This document shows, in pieces, positions 1 through 11,536 of a stretch of DNA of 64,000 nt. The stretch lies in the NCBI GenBank assembly GCA_037178975.1, contig JASJZH010000005.1, forward strand, positions 1,798,001-1,862,000, written 5' to 3'. Every line of letters starts with the position of its first letter. Positions within the stretch are counted from its first letter, which is position 1. Under the pieces are notes generated by a model. That model did not search any database. It saw only the letters and a list, made by a program, of their open reading frames with translations, and had not been told where the DNA came from. Source of the DNA: Oscheius tipulae (taxonomy: Eukaryota; Nematoda; Chromadorea; Rhabditida; Rhabditidae). The translations under genes were made by a program, and so were the position numbers.

Positions 1-149
1 CAGGAATGAAAACAGTTCAAAGAGTAAAAGAAATAGGGAATTTCTTTCTGGCAGAGAATTTTCAAAGTGATAATGACAACTTCATTTTTGTGAAAAAAAA
101 GTGCGCTCATTCAAATAGAAGAAAAGAAAGGGATTCGTTGAAAACTACT

Positions 150-360
150 TCAGAGTACATTATTTCACGAATGCGTAATATAATATCAGTAACCGCTGAA
201 ACAGAAAAAGAATGTTTCAACTATTGCAGAAGAGTACATAATTCCAATAGTTTTTGTTGTTTCAATCAGAGATGCTCAAATGATATCTGTATGAAAAACG
301 ATTCATTCCAATGGAAAACACGCACAAAACTGTTTTTGAAGAGAGCACGAAGAGTCACAG
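150..360 (+). repeat. Dispersed repeat R1, first copy
   Basis: A stretch of about 200 bp is repeated in direct orientation at 20,690-20,890 with only a few differences. Both copies can be read as an open frame containing the words ISVTAETEKE and RRVHN, and both end at the sequence gagcacgaagagtcacag. After that point the copies diverge: this one continues into a caatctcggtcttga segment that also occurs at 25,680, while the 20.9 kb copy continues into a block duplicated at 24.5 kb. The open frame has no recognisable domain, so I treat it as repeat DNA and not a gene. Confidence 0.7.
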
Positions 361-391
361 ACAATCTCGGTCTTGACTGAGATTGCCATCT

Positions 392-660
392 CTCCAAGTA
401 CAATATAACAGTTGTTTGTTTTCAAATAGAAACCGTCGTAGAACATAACCCGGCTTCAAGAAATATAAACAACGCGTGAAATATTTGCCACCTTCAGAAA
501 AGGAATTCAAACACGCATTTTTGTCAAAATATCTAAGGCAGATTGAGTAAGCTGATTTTTCAAAGCTTTGGTATTGTCCAAGCGGTGAAACATTTTTACT
601 TTTTATTCCGTATGATTTTCGATTTTTTCAAGCGCCTGTAACACCACAATCAGTCCATGC
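392..660 (+). repeat. Dispersed repeat R2, inverted copy at 39.1 kb
   Basis: The sequence from ctccaagta to cagtccatgc reappears as its reverse complement at 39,083-39,350, inside an intron of the MGAT1 gene, with scattered mismatches and small gaps. No open frame is shared. Its length (about 270 bp) and position in non-coding DNA fit a non-autonomous element. I found no clear terminal inverted repeats or target duplication. Confidence 0.7.
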
Positions 661-944
661 AAGTTTCGAAGCACTACGCGTTATCATGTTGAAATGTCAT
701 CAGCGGATTAGCATGGAGGTAAGGAAGCAGGTTATTCTGGAGCACATCATGATAGTCGAAGCTATTTATCCTGCTGGTGACAAACTCGAGTGAGACAGTA
801 CCGTCGTGAGAGTCATTTGCTCGTCTCTGATTGTCAGCTTTCTGGGTCTTCCTCCTCTGTTTTTAGCTCCATAGCCAACAGGATCCTTGCGATAGTTGTC
901 AACCACGGTAGGAGAACGTTTGATCGTGGGGCAGAGAGACTTTT

Positions 945-1068
945 CTGTCTCTCAGTCTCTCTGTTCACCACACAGTGACCTTTAACAAGGTTATTGTTTT
1001 CCCTCGTCCTCAAGAGATATAAACAGGATATGACAGAGGGACAAAGAGACAGAGAGACTGAGAGACAG
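945..1068. repeat. 20-bp perfect inverted repeat with 84-bp spacer
   Basis: The left arm CTGTCTCTCAGTCTCTCTGT (945-964) is the exact reverse complement of the right arm ACAGAGAGACTGAGAGACAG (1049-1068). It lies 140-260 bp upstream of the kinase-ankyrin start codon. The arms are built from the CTCTGTCTC motif that recurs in introns throughout 25-33 kb. It could fold in a leader transcript or simply be inverted low-complexity DNA. Confidence 0.7.
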
Positions 1069-1204
1069 AGCAAGCTGCAAACTATCCTATTTTCGAGCCT
1101 TCTGTGACTACTTATCGGGTTACTAACTCTATCGATTATAGCGTCTTATCGGCTTTTTGCCAAACAACTCTGTTCAACCGTCCCCGTTATAGTTTCTCTT
1201 CGTG

Positions 1205-4200
1205 ATGGGATCGGAAAACTCGAAACGTAGTGACATGGATGACTTCGAAGTTCCTATATTCAAGCATGGAAAGAATATTTCTGTTTTGAATTATCTGTCG
1301 AGAGGAGGTGAAGGGACTGTTTACACGGCCCAAACCAAGAACAGAGGGTGAGTATGAGAAAAAAGGTGCAAATCATTTTTTATAGAACCGTTTGTGTTAA
1401 AGTCTTTCACAAATTTGGTATAAGTGAGCAAAAGGAAGTGGACAAGCTAGTGAAATTGGTAGGCATTATTCAAGATTTTCTCACTGCTTTAGAGAGGAAA
1501 GCATCCGAACATACTGGAAATATTTGGTACTTACGAAGGCTTTAATCCCGATACTCAAAATGTCTATCGAGGCTATGTTATGGAGTTTATGGCTGGAAGG
1601 AGCCTTAACGAAGGTAGTTGCTCTCTGCTTGTCTGCCTTTCTGTCCCTGTGTCAGAGTCTCAAGACGTATCTAACGTTGTTTAGCAATTTACTCCGACAA
1701 GCCTTATGAACCCGAACAAGCATATCATTGGATGCGCCAAATATCTCATGCTGTGATCTATATGCACTTAAAGAAAATCGCCCATCTCGATTTAAAGCCT
1801 TTGAAGTACGTTCCACAAAACAAAGAAGCAGTAGCTCTTTAGCATGCTATTGAATGCTACGGGAACTCGCGTAAAGATTGGAGATTTCGGATTGTCTAAA
1901 AACTTGATGTTTTCCAAACTGACTGCCAGGTTTGGATCAGTCTCACGTCTGCAAAAAAGACAAATTTCAGAAGAGCAACGTACGCTTATATGGCTCCAGA
2001 GCTCTTTGATGAAGAAATCGATCTTCACGAACAAAGCTTGTACAAGGCGGATGTTTACTCTCTTGGTGTGACATTTTGGGAAATTCTTTATCGAAAGTAT
2101 GATTTTATACTCTCTCGTTAAAAAATGCATTAAGACCGCCTTTCGACGGTTTATCACTAGTCCAAATATTTGAAAAAGTAAAAGCAGGAGAACGTCCGAG
2201 TATGGAGAAATTCATTTGGGAGGAGGAGATACGCGAATTGATTGAAAAGTATATATTTAAGCTGTCTCTGTCTCCGTCTTGGGACTATCTGTTAACGTTC
2301 TTTTCAGAAAATTACTTTTTTCAGATCTTGGATAGGTATACCTTATGAGCGCTGCTCCCTCCCGGACTACATTTATACTCTGAATACTGTTCTGCAGGTG
2401 ATTTAATTAAGGGACAGTAACATTGCGAGGGTATGAGCACCCGGTGGAACGCTTTTTTTTAAAATGGGTTCCACTACGAACGTCCTCCAAAATGCTTGGT
2501 TTGCATATTTCGACGTTTTAGACTACGGGCGGTATAGGCGTCCAGAATAGCGTCAATATCCGTGTCCGTAAAGCGCGGGGCATCTCCTGTGTCCTTGGAC
2601 GCAGGTATCTCCTCATTAGCAGCAATTTGATATCCCATCTTCCTAAAAACAAGTTCGGCGAAGGAAGAAGATACGAATCAAATGAAGTGGAGGAACGAAA
2701 ATGCGAATTGAATGAGAAAATAAACAAATACGTGTCAATACGAAAACGAGTAGCCGGAATGGATTTTGAGTTTTGCGACCCCCATTTCTCGTCTAGTCCT
2801 TTAGCCACCCGCTCAAAACATCACTTTTCAGGAACCTACTGACTTTCGCGATTTCCTTCCTGTCTCTCTACAAGCAGTTGCCGCTAATTATCGCGCCACT
2901 CCAATGCACATTGCTGCTCAACAGGGAGATAATGTGATAGTGGAAATGCTTATCATAACAGGAGCTTCAGTCTCTTCGAAGGATAAAGATGGGTGGACTC
3001 CTTTACATCATGCTGTTTGGAATAATTACATTGAAATTGCCAGAACCCTGCTCAAGCATCGCGCGCCAATCGATGCCGTCGATGTGTTCGGCCGTACTCT
3101 TCTTCACTTAGCTTCCGAAAAAGGTAATGTTGACATGGTCAACCTTCTCCTCCAACATGAAGCTATTGTCGACAGTGAAGATAACAATCATGACGGTCCA
3201 CTGCACATGGCTGCTTGTCATGGTCATCATCTGGTCGTAGAAATGCTCATCAAAGCAGGAGCTTCGGTCACATCAAAAACTATAAACGGGTCGACTCCTT
3301 TACATTATGCTGTTTGTAATAATTACATTGAAATTGTCAGAACCCTGCTCAAGCATCGCGCGCCAATCGATGCCGTCGATGTGTTCGGCCGTACTCTTCT
3401 TCACTTAGCTTCCGAAAAAGGTAATGTTGACATGGTCAACCTTCTCCTCCAACATGAAGCTATTGTCGACAGTGAAGATAACAATTATGATACACCGTTT
3501 CACGCCGCTGCTCATGGTGAGCAAGTAGTGAACGTGCTTCTTGGGGCCGGAGCTTTGGTCTCTTCGAAGGATGAAGATGGGTGGACTCCTTTACATTTTG
3601 CTGCTGGACATAATGACGTTGAATGTGCCAGGACCCTGCTCAAGCATCGCGTGCCGATCGATGCAGCCGCTTACATCGGTACTCCTCTTCACATTGCTGC
3701 TCAAAAAGGTCACGTTAACATGGTGAAATTTCTCCTCAAACATGGAGCTATCATCGACAGTGAAGATAACGATCACCATACTCCATTGCACGTTGCTGCT
3801 TTTTATGGTCATCATCTGGTCGTGGAAATGCTCATCACAGCAGGAGCTTCGGTCTCTTCAAAGAGTGAAGATGGGGAGACACCTTTACATTGTGCTGCCA
3901 TAAGAAATCACATTGAAAGTGCCGCTATCCTGCTCAAACATTGCGCACCGATCGACGCAGCCACTGTGTTCGGCGAAGATTCTCTTCATTTTGCTGCTCA
4001 AAAAGGTCACGTTGACATGGTGAAATTTCTCCTCAAACATGGAGCTATCATTGACAGTGAAGATAACGATCACCATACTCCATTGCACGTTGCTGCTTTT
4101 TATGGTCATCATCTGGTCGTGGAAATGCTCATCACAGCAGGAGCTTCGGTCTCTTCAAAGAATGAAGATGGGGAGACACTTTTACATTGTGCTGCCATAA

Positions 4201-4718
4201 GAAATCACATTGAAAGTGCCGGTATTCTGCTCACTGCCCAGGAGGGGCACGATCAAGTAATGAACGTGCTTCTTGGCACCGGAGCTTCGATCTATTCAGA
4301 GCCTAATAATGGAAGGTCTTTTCAATCAGCGTGCTTCAAAGGTGCGATCAACTACGTCACCTATCTCCTTAAACATGGTGCTAATCCGAACACAGCCAAT
4401 GGCGGTCAAACTGCACTATGTAACGCTGCTTATAGTAACCACGTCGATGTTGTCAATATCCTCATCCTATATGGAGCCAATGTAGACGCCCGTAATAACG
4501 ATGGTCGATCAGCACTGCACATTGCCAGTTGTAAAGGAAACGTTGACATTGTAAATCTTCTCCTACAAGCTGGCGCCAATCCTAATGGTGTAGACAAAAA
4601 CAATAGGACTCCTCTAGTGTATGCTCGAGAAGAAGGTCACAATGAAGTAGCGGCCATTCTAGTGAAATATGGAGCCCGTATTGTTTTGCATTTAAGAAGT
4701 TCGGAGGGAGAAGACTAG
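1205..4718 (+). CDS. Protein kinase-ankyrin repeat fusion protein
   Basis: Nine exons with agreeing phases: 1205-1347, 1386-1458, 1493-1613, 1685-1805, 1843-1929, 1971-2096, 2135-2248, 2325-2397 and 2832-4718, about 914 aa. The start MGSENSKR is a good N-myristoylation signal. The kinase domain shows GGEGTVY (glycine loop), CVKV (ATP-binding lysine), HLDLKPLN (catalytic loop, HLD in place of HRD), GDFGLSK (DFG) and YMAPEL (APE), and ends near residue 285. After a short EPTDFRDFLPV linker come roughly 18 ankyrin repeats (TPLHxAA, VVEMLI and similar), several nearly identical at the DNA level (for example 3060-3190 and 3354-3484). Such proteins usually act in cytoplasmic or membrane-proximal signalling, for example RIPK4-like kinases; substrate and pathway are inferred, not seen. 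A polyadenylation signal AATAAA lies near 4,768. Confidence 0.85.
2398..2831 (+). other. Large intron between kinase and ankyrin modules
   Basis: This 434-bp intron is by far the longest in the gene (the others are 34-76 bp) and separates the kinase domain exactly from the linker-ankyrin exon. It carries open frames on both strands but no recognisable domain. A long intron at a module boundary is what exon shuffling would leave. Confidence 0.6.
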
Positions 4719-5472
4719 TTTTTTAGAAGAGCAAACATCCTACAACTATAACCCAATTCATTACTTCAAATAAAAGTCATCATTGTATATATCTTCATTG
4801 TTTTATCCATGTCTTCCTACTATCAACTCTATTCTGCAAGAATCTAAGAGACTATGATCCGAGAGCATTGCGATACTATGAGATTTCAGACCTGGAAGAC
4901 TGTAAGTGCAAACTATTTTGTTCTAACTATAGAAAATTTTGTTTTAAACTTTTACATTTTCCGCCAAAATATGAAAAAGTACGTAAAATAAAGATAAAAA
5001 CCTACAATTTAACTTTAAAAATAGTAAAAAATTATACAGTAGTGGTAATTTTATATTATAAACCGAGATTACATTGGATGAAGAATGTTTCTTAAGTAGA
5101 CCGGGGGGTCATATTATTCATATTATTTTTTCTTGGAAGTCTCGGAAGAACTCTCGGTGGATGGATAATCAATGCTTCCAAAGCCGTCGGAGTCAGAGCT
5201 GTCCATTGCTGATTGTACACAATGGATCACTGTATGGAATTGATGTAACTAAAAAATTAAATTGTGTTTCAAAATAAAGTACAAAGAATAATGAAATATG
5301 AGACATATATTGCATTATTTCGGAGGATAAGAGAAAATAAAAAGGTGAAAACTTTGAAAATTTAAAACTACTCTTACTCAGGTAATACCAATAAAATTGA
5401 AAATATTTTTAATGACGAAATTATTCTTTAGACCAGAAGGAAAATATTAAACAAAAGTAGGATATTTTAAAG

Positions 5473-5517
5473 AACAAGTTAGGCTGCCGCCCCTTCGGGG
5501 CGGTAGCCTAACTTGTT
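5473..5517. repeat. Near-perfect 20-bp hairpin with C(TTCG)G loop
   Basis: The left arm begins AACAAGTTAGGCT and the right arm ends AGCCTAACTTGTT. About 20 bp pair, with one G-T wobble, and the tip CCCCTTCGGGG forms a C(UUCG)G tetraloop, among the most stable known in RNA. It lies in the core of the 4.8-6.5 kb element, in a block missing from the 23 kb copy. A second, weaker palindrome (GCCCCTTGGGGC) follows near 5,705. Confidence 0.8.
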
Positions 5518-5899
5518 GCGCACCTTGAGGCATATCTACCTTGTCCTTTCCCCAGCAAAAACGATTGCTGATGTCATTTCTAATAAGTGAAACTCACTTT
5601 CCACTCTTTGACCCCACTTTCTATCCCTCAAACCCACTTCCCTTTCACTCCTTGAACCCATTTTTCCGATTTCTCAACCTATCTCCCTGTCCAAGTAATG
5701 CTAACGCCCCTTGGGGCTCAAAATAAAGCCTCATCCCTTTCAAAACTGCTCGATTTCTACTTTTTTCTGTCCAACTGTCGTGACCCTTTCCTCATACTTC
5801 AACCTGTCCGCATTCCCTCCAATCGAGGTACCGTGACAGGAGCAACGTCCTCCCAACGAAGCTATCTCCCAAACTGACTCGATTTGGCTTGACTTGCAA

Positions 5900-5937
5900 A
5901 CAATTAGTGTGCGCACAAAATAGTGCACACTAATTGT
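5900..5937. repeat. Imperfect hairpin (ACAATTAGTGTG arms)
   Basis: ACAATTAGTGTGCGCAC at 5900-5916 pairs with GTGCACACTAATTGT at 5923-5937 apart from a two-base bulge. It is followed by an ACAGACAG run. It lies in the same variable core as the TTCG hairpin. Confidence 0.6.
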
Positions 5938-6872
5938 CAATTAGGGCTTCAGACAGACAGACAGACAGAGACGCGAGGACAATTTAAAATAGATTTAGTA
6001 TTGTAGAAGGTAAAAGAGATATACAAGAATTTTAGAAGGTCGTTCGCGAAGCTTCAATACAGAAACGATAATGCAGAATGGAACTGGAATCAAGACTGAG
6101 GAAGGAATGATAAAAACATTATTTATATCAGGAAAAATGACAACACGAAGGTTCTCGATTGCTCATCCAAACAAGGAGATAAGACGAGCAGTATGGCGCC
6201 ATTTTAGTAGTTTTTGTGACTCGTTCATTAAAGATAAGTAAACAATAATAACCATAGTGATGTGCATTGAACTTTTGAATTTGAAAAAATGATAATTCTA
6301 TATCTCCAGTACTCATATATTATCATCAAAAGGAACTTCATGGCGAGAATCTAGGAGACTGTAATCCGAGAACATTGCGATACTGTGAGTTTTCAGACCT
6401 GGAAGACTGTAAGTGCAAACTATTTTATTCTAACTATAGAAAATTTTGTTCTAAACTTTTAAATTTTCCGCCAAAATATGAAAAAGTACGTAAATGACAT
6501 TTTCGATGCGACGAGCAATTCTTCAGCAAGATAAACTAACTATGTGTTTTTTTCTGTTTGTCTCTGGGTTTTTTGTACTCGTTCAGAGCTGAAATCGCAA
6601 TAAAGAAAAATGAAAAGCGCCCAACAGTCAACAAGGGTCAGTGAAAACCATTTCATTCTTGTTTATTTGGAAAAACTAAAGACTAAAAGGCTTGAAAAGA
6701 AACTGTCTCCGTAAGGTATGCACCCATACCTTTTCGACTTCTCAGACGAGGTATATACGGTCAAGTTGCAGAAGTTTGTCTTCAGGGAATTCCTCGCTCG
6801 CAGTTTGAATCCTGCCAATGGTCTCTATCGCCCTCTGAGGATCTTCTGCAGCAAATCTGGCTGTCGAACCCT

Positions 6873-7280
6873 ATGAGGCCCAATTCTTTGGTATATGGAG
6901 TAGTCAATGGACACTCTTGTCACAAACTGTGCGCTCGCTTCTTCAAGCACTCTCTAGTGGCCTACCATCGCCGTCGCCGTTTGTGGAAAGAAGAAATTCC
7001 GGTCCCAGCACTGCGACACAGAGGGATCGTCACGTCAATACCCATGGCGCGAAGCCAACTCAACTCAATCGTGCAAGAAATGAGGAGGAATGGACGAGGA
7101 AAAATGGCCGAGATGAAAGGAGATCAGCGACGAGCTCTAGGGAGACCGTGCGTGAGATGGGAAGATGAGCTGAAGAAAGCCTGTGGTCGCCTCGGACGAA
7201 CTTCAATCATGTGGATGCGAGAGACAATAGAGGGAGACGAAGAGCGAGTTCGCGCTATGGGAGCGGCAAGGGAGCCCTGA
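6873..7280 (+). pseudogene. LINE reverse transcriptase C-terminal remnant
   Basis: The translated 135-residue frame ends with the layout typical of the tail of non-LTR retrotransposon ORF2: a basic stretch, then GRPCVRWEDELKKACG and a W-M-R-E motif. The second copy at 24,139-24,520 (minus strand) retains RWARKVAEMEGGRWSKA, which is deleted here. There is no RT catalytic domain upstream, so this is a 5'-truncated fragment, as LINE copies commonly are. Confidence 0.7.
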
Positions 7281-7500
7281 CATGATAGCAACCCCTTGAT
7301 TCCGACAATAAATTGTAATTGTAATTGTTGTACATAAATGTATATAGTTCCTATTTCAAAACACTGACCTCTTCTTCTTGCACATCGTCAAGTTTCGTCT
7401 TTTTTTCAGAACGCAGAAAGAGAAGGGAGCAAGTCTGTAAAACGTTCATAAAAAAAATAGATATATGAAAGAAAAAAACTGTACAGACAAAAAACTCTCC

Positions 7501-7787
7501 TCATAACAAGCCTCTTTCGCAAGCCTTGTTTTCCTCCTTCTTGTTCTTCGCGTCTTCGATGAAGTCGTGTCCTTTGCTGGTAAATTCAAAGACAACAATA
7601 TAACTTCCTAAATAAAGAGAAAAAATCGTATCTTACCGTCGACCGGAGCCGACGAAATCAGAATAGTCAGATATGGTTGTGCCGGAGACGGTTCCGAGGT
7701 AAAGCGACTTGCTTACGAGTTCGATGTGGACCTGCTCGAGACTGCTAATTTTGGCTGCGGCGAGCTTAGAACGGAACGTCCTTATTT
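7501..7787 (-). CDS. Unrecognised small gene, 3' part
   Basis: Two exons on the minus strand (7637-7787 and 7501-7603) splice in phase through a GTAAGA donor. The joined peptide contains the stretches LEQVHIELVSKSLYLGTVSG, SDYSDFVGSGR and YIVVFEFTSKGHDFIEDAK, and ends in ERGLL. I do not recognise the family. The 5' end is not clear: an upstream acceptor near 7,788 would be of TAG type, and no convincing first exon was found in 7.8-8.0 kb. Confidence 0.4.
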
Positions 7788-8007
7788 CCTATGTCAACAT
7801 GTCTAATTCTACGATGTAGCTTCCTTTGCTCCTCGGACCCATCCGATGTCACACGTTCGAAAATGCTCTTGTCTGACTCGCTTTTCAAATTTCGATTCTT
7901 TTATCTCAAAAACCCTTCTAAAATGCTCTCCAAGCCTCTAAGTTTCGATATTCTTCTATTGAAAACCTTCGACTCTATTTTCAGCGTAAAAGCGTAAACG
8001 GCTAAAA

Positions 8008-9319
8008 ATGTTCCAAGACGAACAAGGTGAACAGCTTTCGATGAAAATTTCTGGAGTTACAATCTCGAAATTCGACAATTTGATAATCGACACAAAAAAG
8101 TAAATTTAATGTTTGCTTCTTATCATTTTTTAGCACTGGAAATTTTGCAGTAGCTGATGTTGAGTTCATTTCCTACGAAACCCGAAACAATTTGCAACAA
8201 AACGTTCTCAATTTGATCTTGGCAGATGCCAATGACAAGTTGACCCACTTCGCTTGCTATGGAAAAGCTGCTGAAGCCTGGAAACACATTAAAATCGGCG
8301 AAGTATGTATAGTGAGCCTTTTTGAAAACTTTGAAGTATTCAGGTGATTCAAATTTACGATTTTGACTAGAAACAGCCCTCCATCCAAATGTCATTATCA
8401 TCCGCTCCTGAATACCAAATATGAGGGGTTGATCGATGAGAACGGGTTATGAGGCTTTGAGAAGTGATAGTGGTCAGAAATGGATTCCTGACTATCAGAA
8501 AATCTTCACACTGGATGAAGTTAAGCTTCATCCCTCCCAGTAAGATATTTTTTTTTTAAATTTTTGTATCTAAAATTATTCAGCTTTGTGGCTAAACTGA
8601 ACGGTGTTGATCCAGTAAAGAGCTATGAAAACGATCGTGGAAAGGGAGAATTCGAAGTCTACCACTTTCTGACACTTGATGACCAAAATGTTCGTATTAC
8701 GTTCTTCAACGAGACGATTGTCAGTCACGGACTGGAGAACAATGAGGTTAAGCTTTCGCAAATTTATAAACATTGAAACTCAGGTGTATGAAGTCATGGG
8801 GGCTTCTTACAAGGAACAGCCTCTCAGCAAGTTCAGTGATCTGAATCTGATCGGCCACAACTTGATGAAGTTCACTAGAGTTACTGGCATCGCTCAGCCT
8901 GTTGCAAAGCCAATCAGCTTTGGAGAAATCTTTGTAGGCGATTTTGAATATAGCGGTATTTATGGTTAGTAATTTCAAAAGCTTTGTCATATTTTCGCTT
9001 TAGAAACTGTTGTTCGAGCCAGAACGGGTACTACTCCCATCAAATTCCATACTGGCTTCTACCAGTTCCAAGCTATTGATGGCTCTCGTAGCAGCGACGG
9101 TCCTCTCTGTGCTATAGCTCAATCACAAGAAGCGAAAATCATGCGCGGTCAGTTGCTGAAAATTCAATATCTCATAAAAAAAAGAAGGTAGTTTGAGAGT
9201 CGACGTTGTTGAAAAAGTATTCAGGTGAGCATCAAATCCTGAAGGTCTGCCACCTTGAGAATTATGAATTGATTGAAGAGGTTGCCCCCCTCACATACGA
9301 GGATCCCACGTTCATTTAG
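8008..9319 (+). pseudogene. RPA70-like OB-fold protein, disrupted
   Basis: The segments resemble the DNA-binding OB folds of replication protein A large subunit: an AVADVEFIS... TRNNLQQNVL ... HFACYGKAAEAW block (8134-8302), then FVAKLNGVDPVKSYEN, FLTLDDQNVRITFFNE and, across an intron, VYEVMGASYKEQPLSKF ... LMKFTRVTGI (8580-8962). A last exon ends EDPTFI-stop at 9319. Most joints have proper GT-AG introns, but 8,303-8,470 contains several in-frame stops, so the copy is probably non-functional or my model misses an exon. It lies 150 bp upstream of the Helitron coding region in the same orientation, which suggests Helitron cargo. A decayed host RPA paralogue is the alternative. Confidence 0.6.
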
Positions 9320-9479
9320 AGTAAAACGATATTGATCTTTCGTGTTGTACATATTTGGGGTCTGTTTTTCCGATAAAAACTATTTATCCTTATTGTAACA
9401 AAAGATGAAAAACGTTGTATCTCGAACTATACTTTTTTTATTAACAGACATATTTTTCTAATTTTAGTTTAGGTCAAAC

Positions 9480-11525
9480 AAGCTTCCGCCTTCTTCAAAA
9501 CATCACAAAAAATGCCAAACTCGTGCTAAGATTTCCAAGTCTAGCAAAAACCCGGCTCCTAAAAAAAGTCGCTTTGACTTTTTTTTAGATGTTGAACCTA
9601 ATTCAGAAAACTCCGAATCTTCGCAAACAGACGAAGAAAATGACCCAGACTATATTCAACCTAAAGCAACATCCTACTTCAAAGCCTATCGCCAAAAAAA
9701 TGCTGATTCTGATAACCCAAAAAAGGTTATAAAGTATCGGGAAGAAAATATAGGAGGTACACAAAGCATCGTTCTCGAGAAAACAAGTTTTTTAAATTCT
9801 TAAAATCTATAAAATTGTTCGGTTTAGCTATGTCAAATCCAAGCTTTATTGGCCAGATGACCAAAATTTGCCCATATCGTTTTGCTGAACATTTTGAGTC
9901 TTCACCGATCAGCTGCTGTCAAAATGGAAAGGTTTTTGTCAAACCGTGGCCCAAGATGTCTCAATACCTGAAACAGCTGATGATCATCAATTCCGAATTC
10001 AAACGTAATATCTTACGCTACAACTGCTGCTTTAGCTTTGCATCCATCCAGTATAACACGGTTCCTTCAGCAAAATTTGGACAACAAGTAAAAAAACATC
10101 GGGGTTTTTGGAATACAATTGGTTTTTAGGTAACAAAAAGTCGAGGTCACGTTTATCACTTTGCATCGGCAGCCTTACCTTTGGACGAAAACAAACCGAG
10201 ATTCGGAAATTACTACATTTTTGATGCACAAAAAGCTGCAGAAAAACGAGCAGAACAAGATATTTTTTCCGACCTCGATCAAAACGTAATTTTGTAGTAG
10301 GTCAAAACTGATCGAAACTTTAGATTGTTTGCGTACTCTCAACGTTGATTGGGGAAAATAATCCACATGCTGCCTTTTATCGGAAAATGGGAGAACTTCT
10401 AAAGGAAAAGAGCAAAAAAGGCGACCCGGTTGATGAGCTCCGTTTTAGAATCATTGACGTTCGAACTGTTAAAAAAGAAGAAATTCAAGTAAAGGTTTGT
10501 TTTCACAGTCACTCCCAATTATTTAACAGCATCCAAGCACCTATGTTACTCCTCAAAGTAATGAGTTTGTTGCTGTGTTTTTTGATGCCAATCGCGAACA
10601 AGATATCAAATTGCCCGGTCTCAATATCTACACTCATCATTCGGATGTCCCAATGCCTTTGTTTTCATGGGACTCTCGAATCGATAGTCTCTGCTACGCC
10701 ATTTTATTTCCGAGAGGCGAACCAGGTTACACTAGGCAGGCTTTCCCCTACTATCATAATCGTGAAACACCTTATCTGGCACGCCTAAAAGAGATTCAAA
10801 AACAGTGTCCTGAAAAGGCCAAACTTTGGGACATAAACTACACTAAAGATGACGTTCTCTTTCAACAACAGTAAGAAATTTTGTTGCTTTGATTTATAGT
10901 TTTTTAGGATATTTGAGACTTTGAAAGAAAAACAAAGCAAACCATGTAATGACTATGATCAACAACTCAGTGGATATAATTCTGACATTCCTTATTTGCA
11001 GAATAACGGAATAGAGTCAGACATTGTACTTGAAGAAAGAAAAGGCAATATTTATCCGGTTAGAACTAGGAAAGGAAAAGAGGGGAAAATAATCTGGATG
11101 CCAGATGTGGAGGTTAGAACTTTTATGTAGCTAGCTGTAATTTGAGTCATTTTAGTGTGCGGAAAATAACGAAGAGTTCCCAGGTAATCGACTCACAGAA
11201 CTGAATACGGAATCAAAAGAAGATGAGTACCCAATTGGCGAACAATTGAACGACAATCTTGTGACATTCGAAGATGAAAAAAGTCCTTGATTACGAATGT
11301 TCTTGCCCAACTTCAACCCAACTTTTAGTTGAAACCGATCCAGATCCGTATGCAGAAGTTCTCAAAATGCAAAAAGAAGAAGCGGTTTGAACTGTTTTAG
11401 AAACAAATAATTTTTTTGTAATTTTAGAAACACAGAGATCACGCCACTTTACGGGAATATGCCTTGTATCAGTTACAACAGCGTTACATGCAAGATAATC
11501 CTATTCATAACGCAGGAAAATTAGG
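9480..11525 (+). pseudogene. Helitron N-terminal (Helitron-like N) region
   Basis: The exons read KKSRFDFFLDVEP ... DPDYIQPKA, then NCCFSFASIQYN, GHVYHFASAALPLDENKPRF (before 10,200), RFRIIDVRTVK, FFDANREQDIKLPGLNIYTH, YAILFPRGEPGY and finally DHATLREYALYQLQQRYM (to 11,500). This is the characteristic order of the Helitron_like_N region (the SFASI...YH..G.L.P motif and the ILFP.GE.G motif). Introns of 40-60 bp interrupt it. It is cut at about 11,536 by the mariner insertion, and the continuation IMDQRACARRQHN resumes at about 12,845. Confidence 0.8.
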
Positions 11526-11536
11526 CCAACTGTATA

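Larger units (their letters stand above)
4839..6496 (+). mobile_element. Element with ~150-bp direct terminal repeats
   Basis: The segments 4839-4988 and 6346-6496 are direct repeats of about 150 bp, both running from gaatctaagagact-like sequence to aaaaagtacgtaaa, and they flank about 1.36 kb. Much of the body (5010-5310 and 5990-6410) occurs again in inverted orientation at 23,050-23,880, but the core 5315-5985 is replaced there by about 90 unrelated bp. No transposase or reverse transcriptase is encoded. The layout resembles a non-autonomous element with long direct terminal repeats (TRIM-like), or a tandem duplication with an insertion. It sits immediately 3' of the kinase-ankyrin polyadenylation signal. 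Confidence 0.55.

Noticed and set aside
2518-2808. Antisense gene in the large kinase intron
   Set aside because: No recognisable domain or splice or start context; probably chance open frame.
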